64,000 nt of DNA from Monosporascus cannonballus. Taxonomy: Eukaryota; Ascomycota; Sordariomycetes; Xylariales. The stretch is from contig QJNS01000198.1 in the NCBI GenBank assembly GCA_004154925.1, positions 85,370 through 149,369 of the forward strand, read 5' to 3'. Under the pieces are notes generated by a model. The model was not told the DNA's origin and made no database searches. It worked only from the letters and a program-made list of their open reading frames with translations. The position numbers were made by a program, and so were the translations under genes. Below are positions 15,031 to 26,500 of the stretch, piece by piece (the first letter of the stretch is position 1; each line of letters opens with the position of its first letter).

Positions 15031-18000
15031 ATTTGTATAATAGATATTATTTAATGTTATTTATTTATGCAACTTTATATTCTATAGCGCTAGCGCATAT
15101 AAGCTTTAGTAAGGCGGCAGTTTATTAGCAACTACGTATTCGGCTTTCTAAAAAAGCTTTAATAAATTAAGGTATATAATTTATCTTAATTGTAAAAACT
15201 ATTAATAAATTATCGTATTCGAAAATGTTTGACATAATAAGTATCTTGCGGATTATACGGTATAACAATACTCTATATATTTACCTAAACCTAGAAAAAA
15301 AGATTAAAGTGCTATTAATCTTCAATATAGAAATAGTACTAACATAATAAAAAATCAGTGAAACGGTTTTTTATAGTAGATAATTTTCAAAACAATATAT
15401 TATATTATAAGTTTATAAATATGATATATAGTAAACGAGTTAAAGTTTAGATAAAAATATTTAATGTTTAATTTAAAGGATTATAATAATGATTTATTTA
15501 AATTTTTAAAGTTTTTAGAAGTTATTGAAAAGAAGATAATTATATAAATAGTTGGTTAGCTAGGTTAAGCGTTATATATTTTTTTCTATAATTCGTAGAG
15601 AATAATAATATATTTATATACAATTCCTAAGTATTTTTATATCTAGATAAATATCCGCTAGTACACTATAGACTATAAGGCAACACTTCTACTAATGCGT
15701 TATCTCTTTAATCTACTGCTATTTCCTATATAAATCTACGAAATTGAATATTTATAATAAACAAACTAGAATGTATATAAAGAGTTAATAAATGAAATAT
15801 TAATTAAAGCTTTGAAATAGAGCCGTATACGAAATACTATTTAAAAACTACTATTGCTTTTGTTAAAAATAAGATACAAAGTTTAAAAAGAATATGCTCT
15901 TAAAAATATACCTTATAAATTATATAAAAATTATTTGAATGGAAACTTTATCTTTTTTATTAAGCAATTGCAAAAAGAAATTAAATTAATTAATTATCAT
16001 AGTTGCACCGCGCTATTACGCTAGCAAGGAAAGAGATCGGTATAATGATCTCAATTCTGAATCATTATCCTAGTGCTTATAGTTGCATATATACCGGAAG
16101 GCTATTACGGGTGACCAAGCCGTAACATTAATAGATTAAACTTTTTTATCATCGTTTATTCATTCTCTATATATATAAAAATATTCGTTATATATTTTTA
16201 GTATTAGCTACGTTATTTACGTTTTAAATACTAATTCTATTTGTTTTATAGCGTATCATATTACCTTATCTACTATACTATTTTATTTAATAATTCTTGA
16301 TATTTTCCATTAATAGACATAATTTAATTAAATATAATACACTAAATTAATAGAAATTAATTAGATATTTTGTCTTAAACGTATTAATAACTTCTTTATA
16401 AATACGCGTATTATATTCGAATTTGATAAAAACCTTATATTATTGTTATTTCGTTTTATTATTTTTATAACCATTACCTTTAACCCTTACCAAAAACGAA
16501 TTTTTATCATCACTTTTTTTGAGCTAAAAGCGTTTGTTTTTTATATAAAAGTATTTTTTAAACCGTTTATATTTTTAATAAAGAGATTTTATATAAATAT
16601 ATAATGTTTTTATTAAAACATTAACCGATTTAAACACTATTGTTAACGAATTCTTTTTTAAAACTTTATTTTCATAAAAAAGATATTCGTTTTATTATTT
16701 TACAGATATTGTTAATAGTTTTTACAAATTGAAAAATATCGGCTAGAATAAATAATATAAATGTTTAAGATAAGCAAAATTAAAGAAAACCTTAAATCGT
16801 TAAAACGTACTTTAAAAAATAAATAAATTTAATTTTTATAAATTCGTACTTAATATTATCGAGTAGTATAGTAGCTTTAAACGTATTGTAAAAGTTGGTA
16901 AAAAAACATTTCGCGATATTGATATAGTAGCACTTTGTTAATTTTTTCATAAAAAGCATATTAACACATTACAAAATAAAAAAAACTGGATACGTTAAAA
17001 CGTTAAAGTCGAAAAGAGAAATAAGTAGATTGTAAGAAAAATGGACCTTCTAAGCCAGTAGAACGCAGTTCTCTCGGCGAAAGGTCGAGAGTAGCTGCAT
17101 ATATAATCTCTAATATAAAAGCTTTAGCAAAAGTCGCTGAGACGACACTCTTTTACGGAGTTATGAGGCCGATGGCTTAGCAGTGCAGAGGTTGATTTCC
17201 TTACATAGACATATAAAGCGTAATAATGCTGTTATTTACGTAAGATTTTTCGATCTTTATTAAATAATAATTTTCGTAACTGTCAAAAGTAAAAAAAAAA
17301 AGTTTTCAATTTTTTCTATACGTTCGAATGTATTTATTAAATATTAGACCTGTTTTAGATTTAGATTGTTCGTTATCTAATTATTATTATTTAAATACTT
17401 ATTCAACCACTTAATAATAGAATTTCTTGGTATGAAAAATTAAAACGGTTTTTATTAAAACAGTAAATAGCAGTAGTATTTAATTTTTCGAATTAATAGC
17501 CTTTATAAATATATTCTGTATTTTATTTTTAATTTCTTTTATTTATACTTTTTACGTGTTTTAATATTTATTATTATTATTATTATAAAAATGTTCATTT
17601 AAAATTCGATTTTATAGAAGCTTTAAATACATTTTTACAATATTATAATTTATAGTTATATTTTAAATATTTTTAAATCATTTATAAAATATTTTTAGAC
17701 TTTCGTAGAATATTTTTAATAGCTAATATTTCTGTTTTAATATGTTTTAAGCTTTTTTTTACCGTTTAATAAATCTCGACACCTAGTTAACTATGATATA
17801 TTACGATATGCTATATAAGCAAAAAATTTGCTATATTTTTAACGTATGAAAACTGAATACAAAACGTTTATAGATTTAAGTTAAATATTCGTTTAATAGT
17901 TAATTTCTTTACGTGTTGCGTTAATCTGCGCAAATCAAACATAATATTTTGTTAAACGCTTTTATTGTTATATCGCTTATTTAAAATAAAATAGGCGATT

Positions 18001-18540
18001 CTATTTATAAAACTAAATATCGCATACTTCTATTTCACCTTTCATCTTTTTTAATTTAAACAGCAAAGTTTATTTTCGTTTTTGTTATAAGCTGCTTTAA
18101 ATCGTTAATATTAATATTTATATAATTAAAGGTAGTGAAATAAATATATGAAAAAACTATTCGATAAGATAGTACATCTAATAAGGTGATATAATATTTT
18201 AATACGTTTTCTTTATTTCTCGTTCATACTTTTTAATATATAACATCGTTTTTATAACACAATAATATTATTTAAAGGCTACGTTATACGTAGTAGTTAT
18301 ATATTTCAATAATTTTATCTAGAATCTCGGTATATCATCTTTAATAGTAGAAACGTTTACATCAATAAATAATGTATGCTAAAACCGTTCTTAAATTTTG
18401 AAAATCTGAAAACTATTATTACGTAATTATTACGACTTTTCATATTGTCTTTATCATATAACGAGCTTAAAAATGATATTCATCTTAAAAGCCGACTATT
18501 TTTACGATTTTCTCTCGAGTTTTAAAGTATTGTTAAAAAT
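15031..18540. other. AT-rich, RIP-degraded block with two small GC islands
   Basis: This is gene-free AT-rich DNA like 1-8509. Two islands stand out. 15990-16127 ends, on the minus strand, with a TGTTACGG-type LTR start. 17041-17222 has normal composition but no reading frame and no partner that I can see. Nothing else can be supported. Confidence 0.8.
15990..16127 (-). repeat. Possible LTR remnant
   Basis: The reverse complement begins TGTTACGGCTTGGTCACCCG at 16127, the kind of TG start seen in fungal Gypsy LTRs. About 135 bp keep normal composition within AT-rich DNA. No matching second LTR or target-site duplication was found, so this may be a truncated or solo LTR. Confidence 0.35.
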
Positions 18541-18615
18541 ATAGTAATTTTCGCCGTTTTGTATGGGAAAATAGCGGCGCGGTAGCGGGATATGGCGTTG
18601 GTAGGGGGGTCGCCT
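18541..18615. repeat. Terminal inverted-repeat end of a TA-flanked DNA transposon
   Basis: The sequence TTTTGTATGGGAAAATAGCGGCGCGG, followed by a G-rich tract and GGGGGGTCGCCT, matches the right end of the element at 61472-62328 (TTTTGTATGGGAAATGGCGGCGCG then GGGGGGGTCATCT). It is likewise followed by TA (18616-18617). The opposite end of this copy is not recognisable upstream, so it is truncated or mutated beyond recognition. It marks the exact boundary between the AT-rich block and the gene island. Confidence 0.65.
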
Positions 18616-18617
18616 TA

Positions 18618-18837
18618 TGAAATTCCTACGGGCCACCCCTAGGAATTGTGCGCTACTTGCGAGGCTCTACGGGTCCGTTGGTATATCTATATAGGTGGAC
18701 GGGTATCCCCTCGCCCTAGGTTTATATAACCAACTCCTGGAGACAACTAAGGCATTGACTTTTCCTGACCAGCTGTTCAACCAAGGCATTTCACTCTGCA
18801 AGATTCACTCTAGTATCGGAAACGTCACCCTCTACGC
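18618..18837 (+). promoter_or_regulatory. Putative P450 promoter and 5' leader
   Basis: Normal-composition DNA of 220 bp between the transposon end and the P450 start codon. A TTTATATAACC box lies at about 18721-18731, some 110 bp upstream of the ATG, and could serve as a TATA element. The whole promoter is therefore squeezed between the transposon end and the gene. Confidence 0.35.
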
Positions 18838-21094
18838 ATGATGATCAAAATCGACAATTCTCTGCCTTTGACGGTATGGTTTTCTTTAGGCGTCACCATG
18901 GAGATGATATTCGCTAGTCTTGCTCTTCTCATCCTCTCGTCACTCGCTTCAGCTGGAGCACATAAGTCGGTCCGTGATAGACAGCTATGCGAGATGACAC
19001 GTCATCCAGCTAACAACCTGTATCAGCTAAATCCATGGACGGTAGCTAAAACATTCGCAAAAACTGTGATGAAGCGGATTCATGCCTGGGAGTATGTGTT
19101 CAGGGGACCTTGGATCATCCAAGCGGGATACAACAATGTACGTGATGACAGACGACTGGCTTATTAGACTCTTAACTGACCTTCCAGTCCAATGGCCAAC
19201 CATACGAAGTTCCTACGCCAGACACACGTTATGTCTTTGTCTCAGCACCGAAGCATATTGAGGAAATCGACCGAGCGCCCGACGATGTACTTTCACTCCA
19301 GGCTGCTTCGAAGCATGTAGGTAGTGTATCCTTCATTTTATCCACAATGTCTTCATCAGATGACGTTCGATCTGGGCCATTTCCCTCGAAATATTCAGTT
19401 CCAATTCTTACGTTCCTCGTGCAGATGCTCCAGCCTAAGTATACCATGCACGGATTCATCTGGTCTGACCTACGAGGGACTGAAGGAGTCGGCTTCGAAC
19501 GCTCTTTGCGTGTCATTTTAACAAGCCATTTGCCTTCGATCCTTCATAAGTTGAATCGCTACACCAAAGCACGCTTTGACCTATTGCAGCAAGAGTCGCC
19601 AATAGTACAAGGTGAGTTATACCATGCAGGCGCATATACCCCTTTAGTGGGGCTTATTCCTAACATATCACCTTACTAGGGTCGAGACGCTCCAAGCTAT
19701 ATCCTATGATGAAGAAGGTCGTCGTTGTTGCAAACGCACACGCCATTTTTGGTGAAGAACTTGGTAAGTGTCACATAGGACATTCCTCAGATCAGGTGAC
19801 TAAAGATGTTGTAGGCAAGAATGAAGAGTTTCTGGACACTGCCCTGAATTTCGTTGACCAGACTGTTTACGGCGCCGAGCCGTTGAGGTTGCTGCCTAAG
19901 TTTCTTGTCCCGTAAGTTAACGTGTACGGCGTATGAACCATTTAGTTGGCGCTGATCATGGGACTTAAGGATCTTCGGGAGGATCATGGCATCCCAGTTT
20001 AGTTGCGACAAGAAGATGTTTGGAATAATGCTTCCAGTAGTCGAGCAGCGCTTTCTGGAAAGAGACCAAAAGCGTATCGGCCATAAAGTTCCGCATCATG
20101 TTCGTCTTGCTCGACGCAACATCTTCTCCAAGATACTAAACTTATGACTACTGTAGGACGATTGTTTACAGTGGATCATGGAGACATCGCCCAAGAAAAA
20201 TCCGTGGTCCCCGATGCGTGTCATCTGGGAATTGATGGCAATATGGTTTGGATCTGTCCACTCCCTCTCTGTAGTAAGTCCAATATTACAACGGTCTAAA
20301 TGCTGAAAGAAGCACTAGACCCTTGACTAACTTCCCTCACCTGGCTTTTACAGACATCGAGCAACGCAATTTATGACCTTTGTCTTCAACCCGAGTACCT
20401 ACAGCCTTTGCGAGATGAGATTAATGCTCACTATGACGGATTCTTGCAAAGTGGTTCGGGTCTGCCTCTTCTTGACAGCTTCCTCAAAGAGTCTGCGCGG
20501 CTCAACCCGGTAGAGACGAGTACGTGTTTCTTCATGACCAGCTTGGACGTATGATACCACCACCTAGGACGTTGGGCTAACAGACCCAGTGAGTACACGG
20601 CGATGTGCGATTAGGCCGTTCACGTTCTCTGATGGCACAAAGCTGGGCGTGGGTGACTGGGCGTGTACACCTGTTTATGCCATCATGAAGGACTCTGAAC
20701 ATTATCCTGAGCCGCTGAAGTTTAACGGCTTCAGGTTCGTCGATCCGAAAGTGTTGGAAGGGAAGGCGACGAACGAGCAACTGAGGAGGCCAGCACAGCC
20801 CAAGCCCTCTCAGTTCGCTGACGTCGATAACACTTGGCAAATCTGGGGTACTGGGAGAATGGCTTGGTATGAGTAACCTTCGCTCTTAAGCACTTCCATG
20901 GCTAACTTGCGACTAGTCCTGGGAGATTCTACGCCTCTGCCTTGTTGAAAGTGATAGTCGCGCAGATTATTGCTAACTATGATTTCGAACTCCCTGATCC
21001 CGCCACTACAAGGTACTTGATCTGGCGCTCAACATTTCTACCAAAGAGCAATACTGAGGTGGTCTTTACATCTCGTGTCCCAGAGTCGGCCTAG
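18838..21094 (+). CDS. Microsomal cytochrome P450 monooxygenase, 543 aa
   Basis: Class II fungal P450, expected to oxidise a hydrophobic substrate at the ER membrane with electrons from NADPH-P450 reductase. Ten exons give one continuous 543-residue frame: 18838-19137, 19188-19316, 19425-19611, 19680-19763, 19815-19911, 20003-20099, 20157-20273, 20354-20519, 20590-20866, 20917-21094. An N-terminal hydrophobic anchor spans about residues 10-40. The ExxR motif is ESAR (383-386) and the haem loop is WGTGRMACPGRF, with ligand Cys485. That Cys codon is split by the last intron. The I-helix region reads ELMAIWFGSVHSLS, without the classical AGxDT, as in several fungal secondary-metabolite P450s. 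Length is normal. The exon 6 donor is GTTCGT, slightly unusual, and the protein is a few residues short near residue 265. The substrate is unknown, and no synthase or cyclase gene lies nearby. The organisation looks functional. Confidence 0.88.
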
Positions 21095-21913
21095 GCTGAG
21101 ATTTTAATTTGGGTAATCACAAGAATGCTTTCAAATAAGGAGTTGGCTACCTTTTAGAGTTGCCTGATCTGCTTGTAGCGGTACTTGTTTTTCCCGGTCG
21201 TCTGTCGTGGGAGTCCCCAGATTGTTACTGTCTATGAAACCTAACTTAGCCCACGCCTATCGTTGAATAAAATATTCTTGACGTTCCTACAACACCCGGA
21301 GAAGTGTACAGTGACTTGCTCCTTTCACTTGACGGAAATGCTGTTCGAACTCACGACACAAGAGCTACGCGAAGGTAAATAAAAATATGATCCTACTTGC
21401 CTGCTTGGAGGTGAAAGTCCTGGTCGGATCAAAATCCCAAATACATAGCAAATCCAAAGAAGTAGGGGACGGATTTGCATGGGGGGAGAACGGGGAGGCA
21501 AGCGACTGAGCTCGAACCCTTGGTGTTTCATGCACCAACAACAACCTGAGGCTCTCAACTAAGCATGTGCATGGAAAGGTTAGCGCCTCAGAACGCCATG
21601 CGGCATTTAAAAGTAGTACTAACGCCACTTAATGCATGTTCGACACGTGAGAGGTAATCTTGGCGACCCTCTCTACCCTCATGCATAACCTTGGCGCAGC
21701 AGCGCAGTGCTGGTCTGCCTAGCCCGCGAGTGCCTGGGCTCCACGCCCCGAATTAGAATTCTCCTCATCTAACACAAACTGCTTTTGATAATAGATTTGC
21801 TATTTCCGCAGTAGCTCCCACTTCCACCTAACATATATCTGGCATACCTGCAAGTTCGCATCTTAGTTTTCCTTTAACAACCCCTTATGCAAAATATTAA
21901 AAAGATATATTTA
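21095..21913. other. Intergenic region, no gene recognised
   Basis: Mostly normal composition downstream of the P450, becoming AT-rich near 21880-21913. Short open frames at 21325-21628 on the minus strand overlap each other and resemble nothing I know. I see no RNA gene or repeat. Confidence 0.6.
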
Positions 21914-22248
21914 TGTTATGACCTAACAGGTTGCGGCCTCGGGAAACGGTCGCAACAAGAAAATGACTAAGCCATGTGGGTCAAGTCACGTGATGGCTCG
22001 ACAGGATCTATCGTAAAGCCCATAAAGCCAGGCTCGACAAGGTCGGAAAAAGCCAAGTATAATACGCTCATTATTCCCATAATCTAGATAGCTTCAGCTT
22101 GCAATAACAATTCGTTACCCAAGGCACCCTTGGTATTACGAGACGTGACACGTTACTGTATCTATTGCTCAGTTTCCCACGATACTCCTGCCAACATAAA
22201 CCCGTACGACTAAGGTTTAATAGTTGGTTAAACCGCCTAGCCGTCACA
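21914..22248 (+). repeat. Solo LTR, barely mutated
   Basis: This is a 335-bp sequence starting TGTTATGACCTAACAGG and ending CCTAGCCGTCACA. It matches the element C LTR in its first part (GAAACGGTCGCAA) and shares the ATAAACCCGT to GCCGTCACA end with the LTRs at 30113 and 36497. It is flanked by ATTTA (21909-21913) and ATTTG (22249-22253), a 5-bp target duplication with one G/A difference. There is no interior and no second LTR nearby, as expected after recombination between two LTRs. Composition is near normal, unlike the RIP-degraded copies. Confidence 0.8.
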
Positions 22249-22253
22249 ATTTG

Positions 22254-22936
22254 ATGCTTGTGCTGAGATAATATCGTCGTGTTCCAGAGGTCTGGATGTG
22301 GCATTTGTATTTTATTGTGGTTTTTGTTTTGTGATGTGCTGAAATAGCTAAAATCGCTTTGGTCCACAATATGAATTGGCTCAGTATTATTAATTATCAT
22401 GTTTGAATGTTAACTAGTACTTGTTTGTGTTGTGGCCGCATGTTAAAGCCAGCGGTCTATGATGAATCTCGGGATGATATCGGATTTACGCAATATCAAG
22501 TCCGGCTTTGTTCCTGCATGCTAAATCCTTTAGAATTAATAGGTTGTCGGCTGTGTGTGACAATACCTCGTAATATCAAGTCCTGGTAATGAATCCCGGC
22601 ACAGCGGGCCGTGAGTGCATCACCGCCATTACTCGTAGTTCTGTAGCGGAAACTGCCTCTGATTATTGAATACCCATTCGCTCCTAGCATACCATGCTTC
22701 CAGGACAGAAGAGGACGGAATGTATTGCATTTCAGTCATTCCCTCAAAAGGAATCTGTTGCATTACTCATCCGATTGACGATATGTTATGGTGAATAACT
22801 CTGGTATTCGATAACAATCACCCAACATATCGAATCCTATAGTACAGGAAGATATTTTCCGTGATACTTATAAAATTGGCCGCCAGTACTCTGTAGGTAG
22901 GTCGTCTTTCTCCTAGCAATATACACAACCTTCAAG
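22254..22936. other. Intergenic region upstream of the split gene
   Basis: Normal-composition DNA with no recognisable gene. A phrase CGxAATATCAAGTCC occurs twice (about 22489-22503 and 22569-22583), suggesting an old small duplication. An imperfect inverted repeat is listed separately. Confidence 0.5.
22779..22832. repeat. Imperfect inverted repeat (hairpin-forming)
   Basis: The left arm CGATATGTTATGGTGA (22779-22794) is complementary, with small gaps, to the right arm TCACCCAACATATCG (22818-22832) across a loop of 23 bases. It lies about 105 bp upstream of the split gene's start codon. It could be a small foldback repeat or a regulatory hairpin; nothing further can be said. Confidence 0.5.
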
Positions 22937-23338
22937 ATGGATTCCGTGAGGGACCCCCCACAACGCACACCAGCAAATGACCTCAATAGACTTATCATAA
23001 ACCTTTGGCACGGCCGGGTCAGTCATACCATCGAATGGTCAACGAGATTAATCTTGAATTTTCTCGATTCAATCGCGACACTACATCATCCCTTGGCTTT
23101 GATGAGTAACCTATTTCTAGCGGTGGCAGTGGAATCATTCTTCAAGAACGAAGAGCCCCTAGAGTCCGTTGTCGGCCGCAATCTCAAGGTCGTCGAAGTG
23201 CTCCAGGCTACACTAGCTCTTACTCATCGACCTGATCACCTCCGGAGTACTTTTGAGTCGGGTTTGAACGGAACGTATCGTAAGTATCGTTGCCTATCAC
23301 ACTGATTCATTCGATATCTCACCTCGCTCTCTCCCAGG
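22937..23338 (+). pseudogene. First exon and intron of an unknown gene, split by retrotransposons
   Basis: Exon 1 (22937-23279) opens with ATG after TTCAAG and encodes 114 residues plus the first base of codon 115. A normal 58-bp intron follows (GTAAGT at 23280, CTCTCCCAG acceptor ending 23337). The second exon should begin at 23338, but the Copia LTR starts one base later. The missing part is found intact at 36961-37382 after 13.6 kb of nested elements. Joining the halves at the duplicated splice site gives a frame-consistent 254-residue protein. I do not recognise the family. This half is mostly helical-looking, with a hydrophobic stretch around LALMSNLFLAVAVESFF, and no signal peptide or catalytic motif is visible. 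Neither exon carries stops, so the insertion is probably recent relative to decay. Expression would need removal of a 13.7-kb intron, which is improbable. Confidence 0.75.
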
Positions 23339-23525
23339 TGTCGTGGAATAGGGGTATCTGTGTTAGTTATCAAGCTCCACAGCACCCGGAAGAACCTTAT
23401 TCCGGCGCTCCCACAGTATATAGAGAGCTTCCTGGCTACCGCTCCTTGGAGCTTAATTCTACGCAGACAATTATTACTTCCCATATTTTATGTAACCTTT
23501 TCTCGTAATTATCCTAATTATAACA
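23339..23525 (+). repeat. Left LTR of Copia element A
   Basis: Starts TGTCGTGGAATAGGGG and ends CCTAATTATAACA. The outer half is almost unmutated. The inner third shows C-to-T changes against the right LTR, for example CATATTTTATGTAACC where the other copy has CACACTCTATGCAACC. The 5-bp duplication CCAGG precedes it. Confidence 0.9.
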
Positions 23526-26500
23526 ATTATAAACCCGGTATTTTAACTGCGCAAAATAATTAAAGTTAAATTAATTGCAATTTTTTATTTATTAATTTAA
23601 AATATTATATTATTTGTTAATATATCGGATAATCTTATTTTTAAGCACGTATTTCTTAAAAATTATTTTAATTATTTTATTTAGTTTTTTTCCTTACGAT
23701 TTAACGTTATTTTACGCGGCATATAGCACCTTATAAACCTTGATATATTTAACTTAAATTATTTTATAAATTTTCGAAAAATTATTTCGATAAAAAGGAA
23801 TATTAAAAAAATTAGTATTAAAGCGAAAAAGTAATATATAAAAGTATTAGCTCTTTAGGAAAGCTTTTATATTGATATCGTTTAACGTAAACCTTTTCCA
23901 AAAAAGCCTAAGGAGCTATTCCTTAATAATTTCGAAAAAAAATACGATAAGAATATCGAATATCCTACGGAAACCGTATGCTAAAAATAACGGAAAACTT
24001 CCAAAATTAATATCCAATATCTTAATATCCAGATATGGATTAACGTAATAATAAAAAAGCCAAATCCTTAATAACGCCTAAATTATCCTGGTCGTCTAAA
24101 GAAAAATTACGGTATAAGATTTGCTTAAGGAATTAAAGGATTAATTCGTCCTTTTTCTGCTAAGCATCATTTTGACGGTACGCTAAAATTACCGTAAAGC
24201 CTTACGCTTAGCTAAAATAAACCATATAAAACCAGATTAATAATTTAAACCTGGTAAATTATTTAAGTTAAAAAATATATAACCTTTAAAAAATTAAAAA
24301 GACGTTTATAACAAAACAATTCCTGAACGTCGTAAAAAATATTTCGCATTAGATTAAGAGTAACGGGAACTAATTAACTTTATAAAGGATAATTTTTTAA
24401 TAAGCCTATAATAAGCTTAAAAAAATTTAAAAATTAATTTTCGATTATATGCCATAAATACAAATTAAAGGCCAAAATTAAAAAGCTCGAGATTTTTATT
24501 ATTATATTACCAAAATCGTAATTTAAAAAAAGTATCGCAACTTAATACAGATTTTATTACGCTAAATACGCTTAAAAAAGGGAATATATATCTTTACTTA
24601 ATTACATTAAATAAAATATATTTATAAAAACTTAACGAATATATTAATTTACGTTTTGAGATTATAAAAATAATTATCCGATAATTCCGTTACTTAAACC
24701 AAAAGAATATTAAAGAAATTCGTAAATAATTTAAGTATAATCGGTAAAAAAAAAGGTTCCGTAAAAACCTTATAAGATTCTTTAATAAAAATTATTCGAA
24801 AAATTATAAAATAATTAACATTTATTTTTATTATGTAATTCGGTAATATTATTACGGCGTTTATCGATTTACGTACTTTTAATTCTCTTAATCCAGTTTT
24901 AAAGATTTATATTATTATTTATTTTGGCTTATACCTTTTATCTTAATCCACCTTAATCGATAATAATGGGGCTAAATATTTAGTAAATTTTAAAGATTTA
25001 TTTGTCCTCGATATCTTTAAATTTAATATTATAGAAAATATTTTAAAAATGGGTATTTCTTTATTTTCGATTAATAATATAAAGGAATAAGTAATTAAAG
25101 AAATATTATATGGAGCTTTTAATAAATTAAAATACAATTTTATATTTAAGGATATAATAATAAAAAAATATTACGTTAATATTATTTCCGATATTTTATT
25201 TCGCAAAATTTGGATCTGGTATTAAGGTTTAAACTATTTTCTTAAAATGGAAAAAATCAAGGAAAATATTATTTTTACAACATTTTAATAATTACATAAT
25301 TTAACCTTTTTCGAAAATAAACTGTTATCGTTTAGTTAAATATTTTACTAATTATTCCGCAAAATTTAATAAAACTTTTAATATATCCGATAATTAGTAA
25401 AAAAAGAAAAAAAACCGTAACAATAATCGAGAAATTACTGACGCCGCCGTATAAAAACAAAAGATTTTTAGCACCTAAAGTTAAGGTATTTAAAATTTGC
25501 AACGTTAAAATTATTTGTTAAAAATATTAGAAAGTTTATTATAAAAGGAATAACGCGCCGAAAATATAAGGCTTATATTTGTATGTATACTTTTTAAATA
25601 ATTTAAAATGTTTATTAAAAAATAAGTTTTAAAATTCTTTTAATATATTACGTAAAATTATTTTGATTATTTTACGGCTTGTAATAGCTCTAAATAATTC
25701 TTAATAATAAAAAACAAATATAATAAAATATTTCGTTTTTTTAATTATTAATCGGATTTTAAAAAACAAAATTCCGGGTTATTAAAGATTTCGAATATTA
25801 AGTACGCAAATAATATAAGTTTTTTATTGGCAAAATTAAGTAAGATAACGATATTAGCATAATCGTAATAAACGAATATATAGCTTATTAAACATAATAT
25901 ATTAAAAAAAGAATTAAGTTTAAGTTTTTACGTTTTTATATCAAAAAACCTATAAAAACGAATAAATAAGTTAAAAGTTAATTTATAAAATTTTTAAAAT
26001 AAGGTTAAAAACAAATTTTCTTAAGAAGCTTTAATTTAAAGCAATAAAATTAATAACATAATTATATAATATAAGCCCTAATTATTTTTATAATTAATTT
26101 TTACTTTATAAAATATTCGTTCGTTAATTTAAGTAATATTTCTGTCAATACAGCCCTGTCGTAATTAACGTAATTACCGTAAATTTTAAATTCGATTAAT
26201 TTAGAATTTCCGTATACGGCATATAAGCAAATCCGTTAATAAAAAATGAAAAGTAGGAATAAATAAGCAAATACAAAAAATTAAATTAAAAGCTTATTTT
26301 AGATATCAGGTTAAGTACCGAATTTCTAATATTTATCAAATATAAATATCCGAATTCTGCAAAATTATTATTACGTATAACGTTATATTTGATAAGGATA
26401 TTTTTTATTAGCCAAAAAAAGGTATTTGCCTTGCTTATAAACCGGGAATTTATATGAAAGTTTTATATTTTCAAAAACTTAATTTAAAAAAGGATCTAGT

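Noticed and set aside
18838..23338. Possible secondary-metabolite cluster around the P450
   Set aside because: No synthase, cyclase, transporter or regulator lies within the island; the only neighbour is a solo LTR and an unknown split gene.
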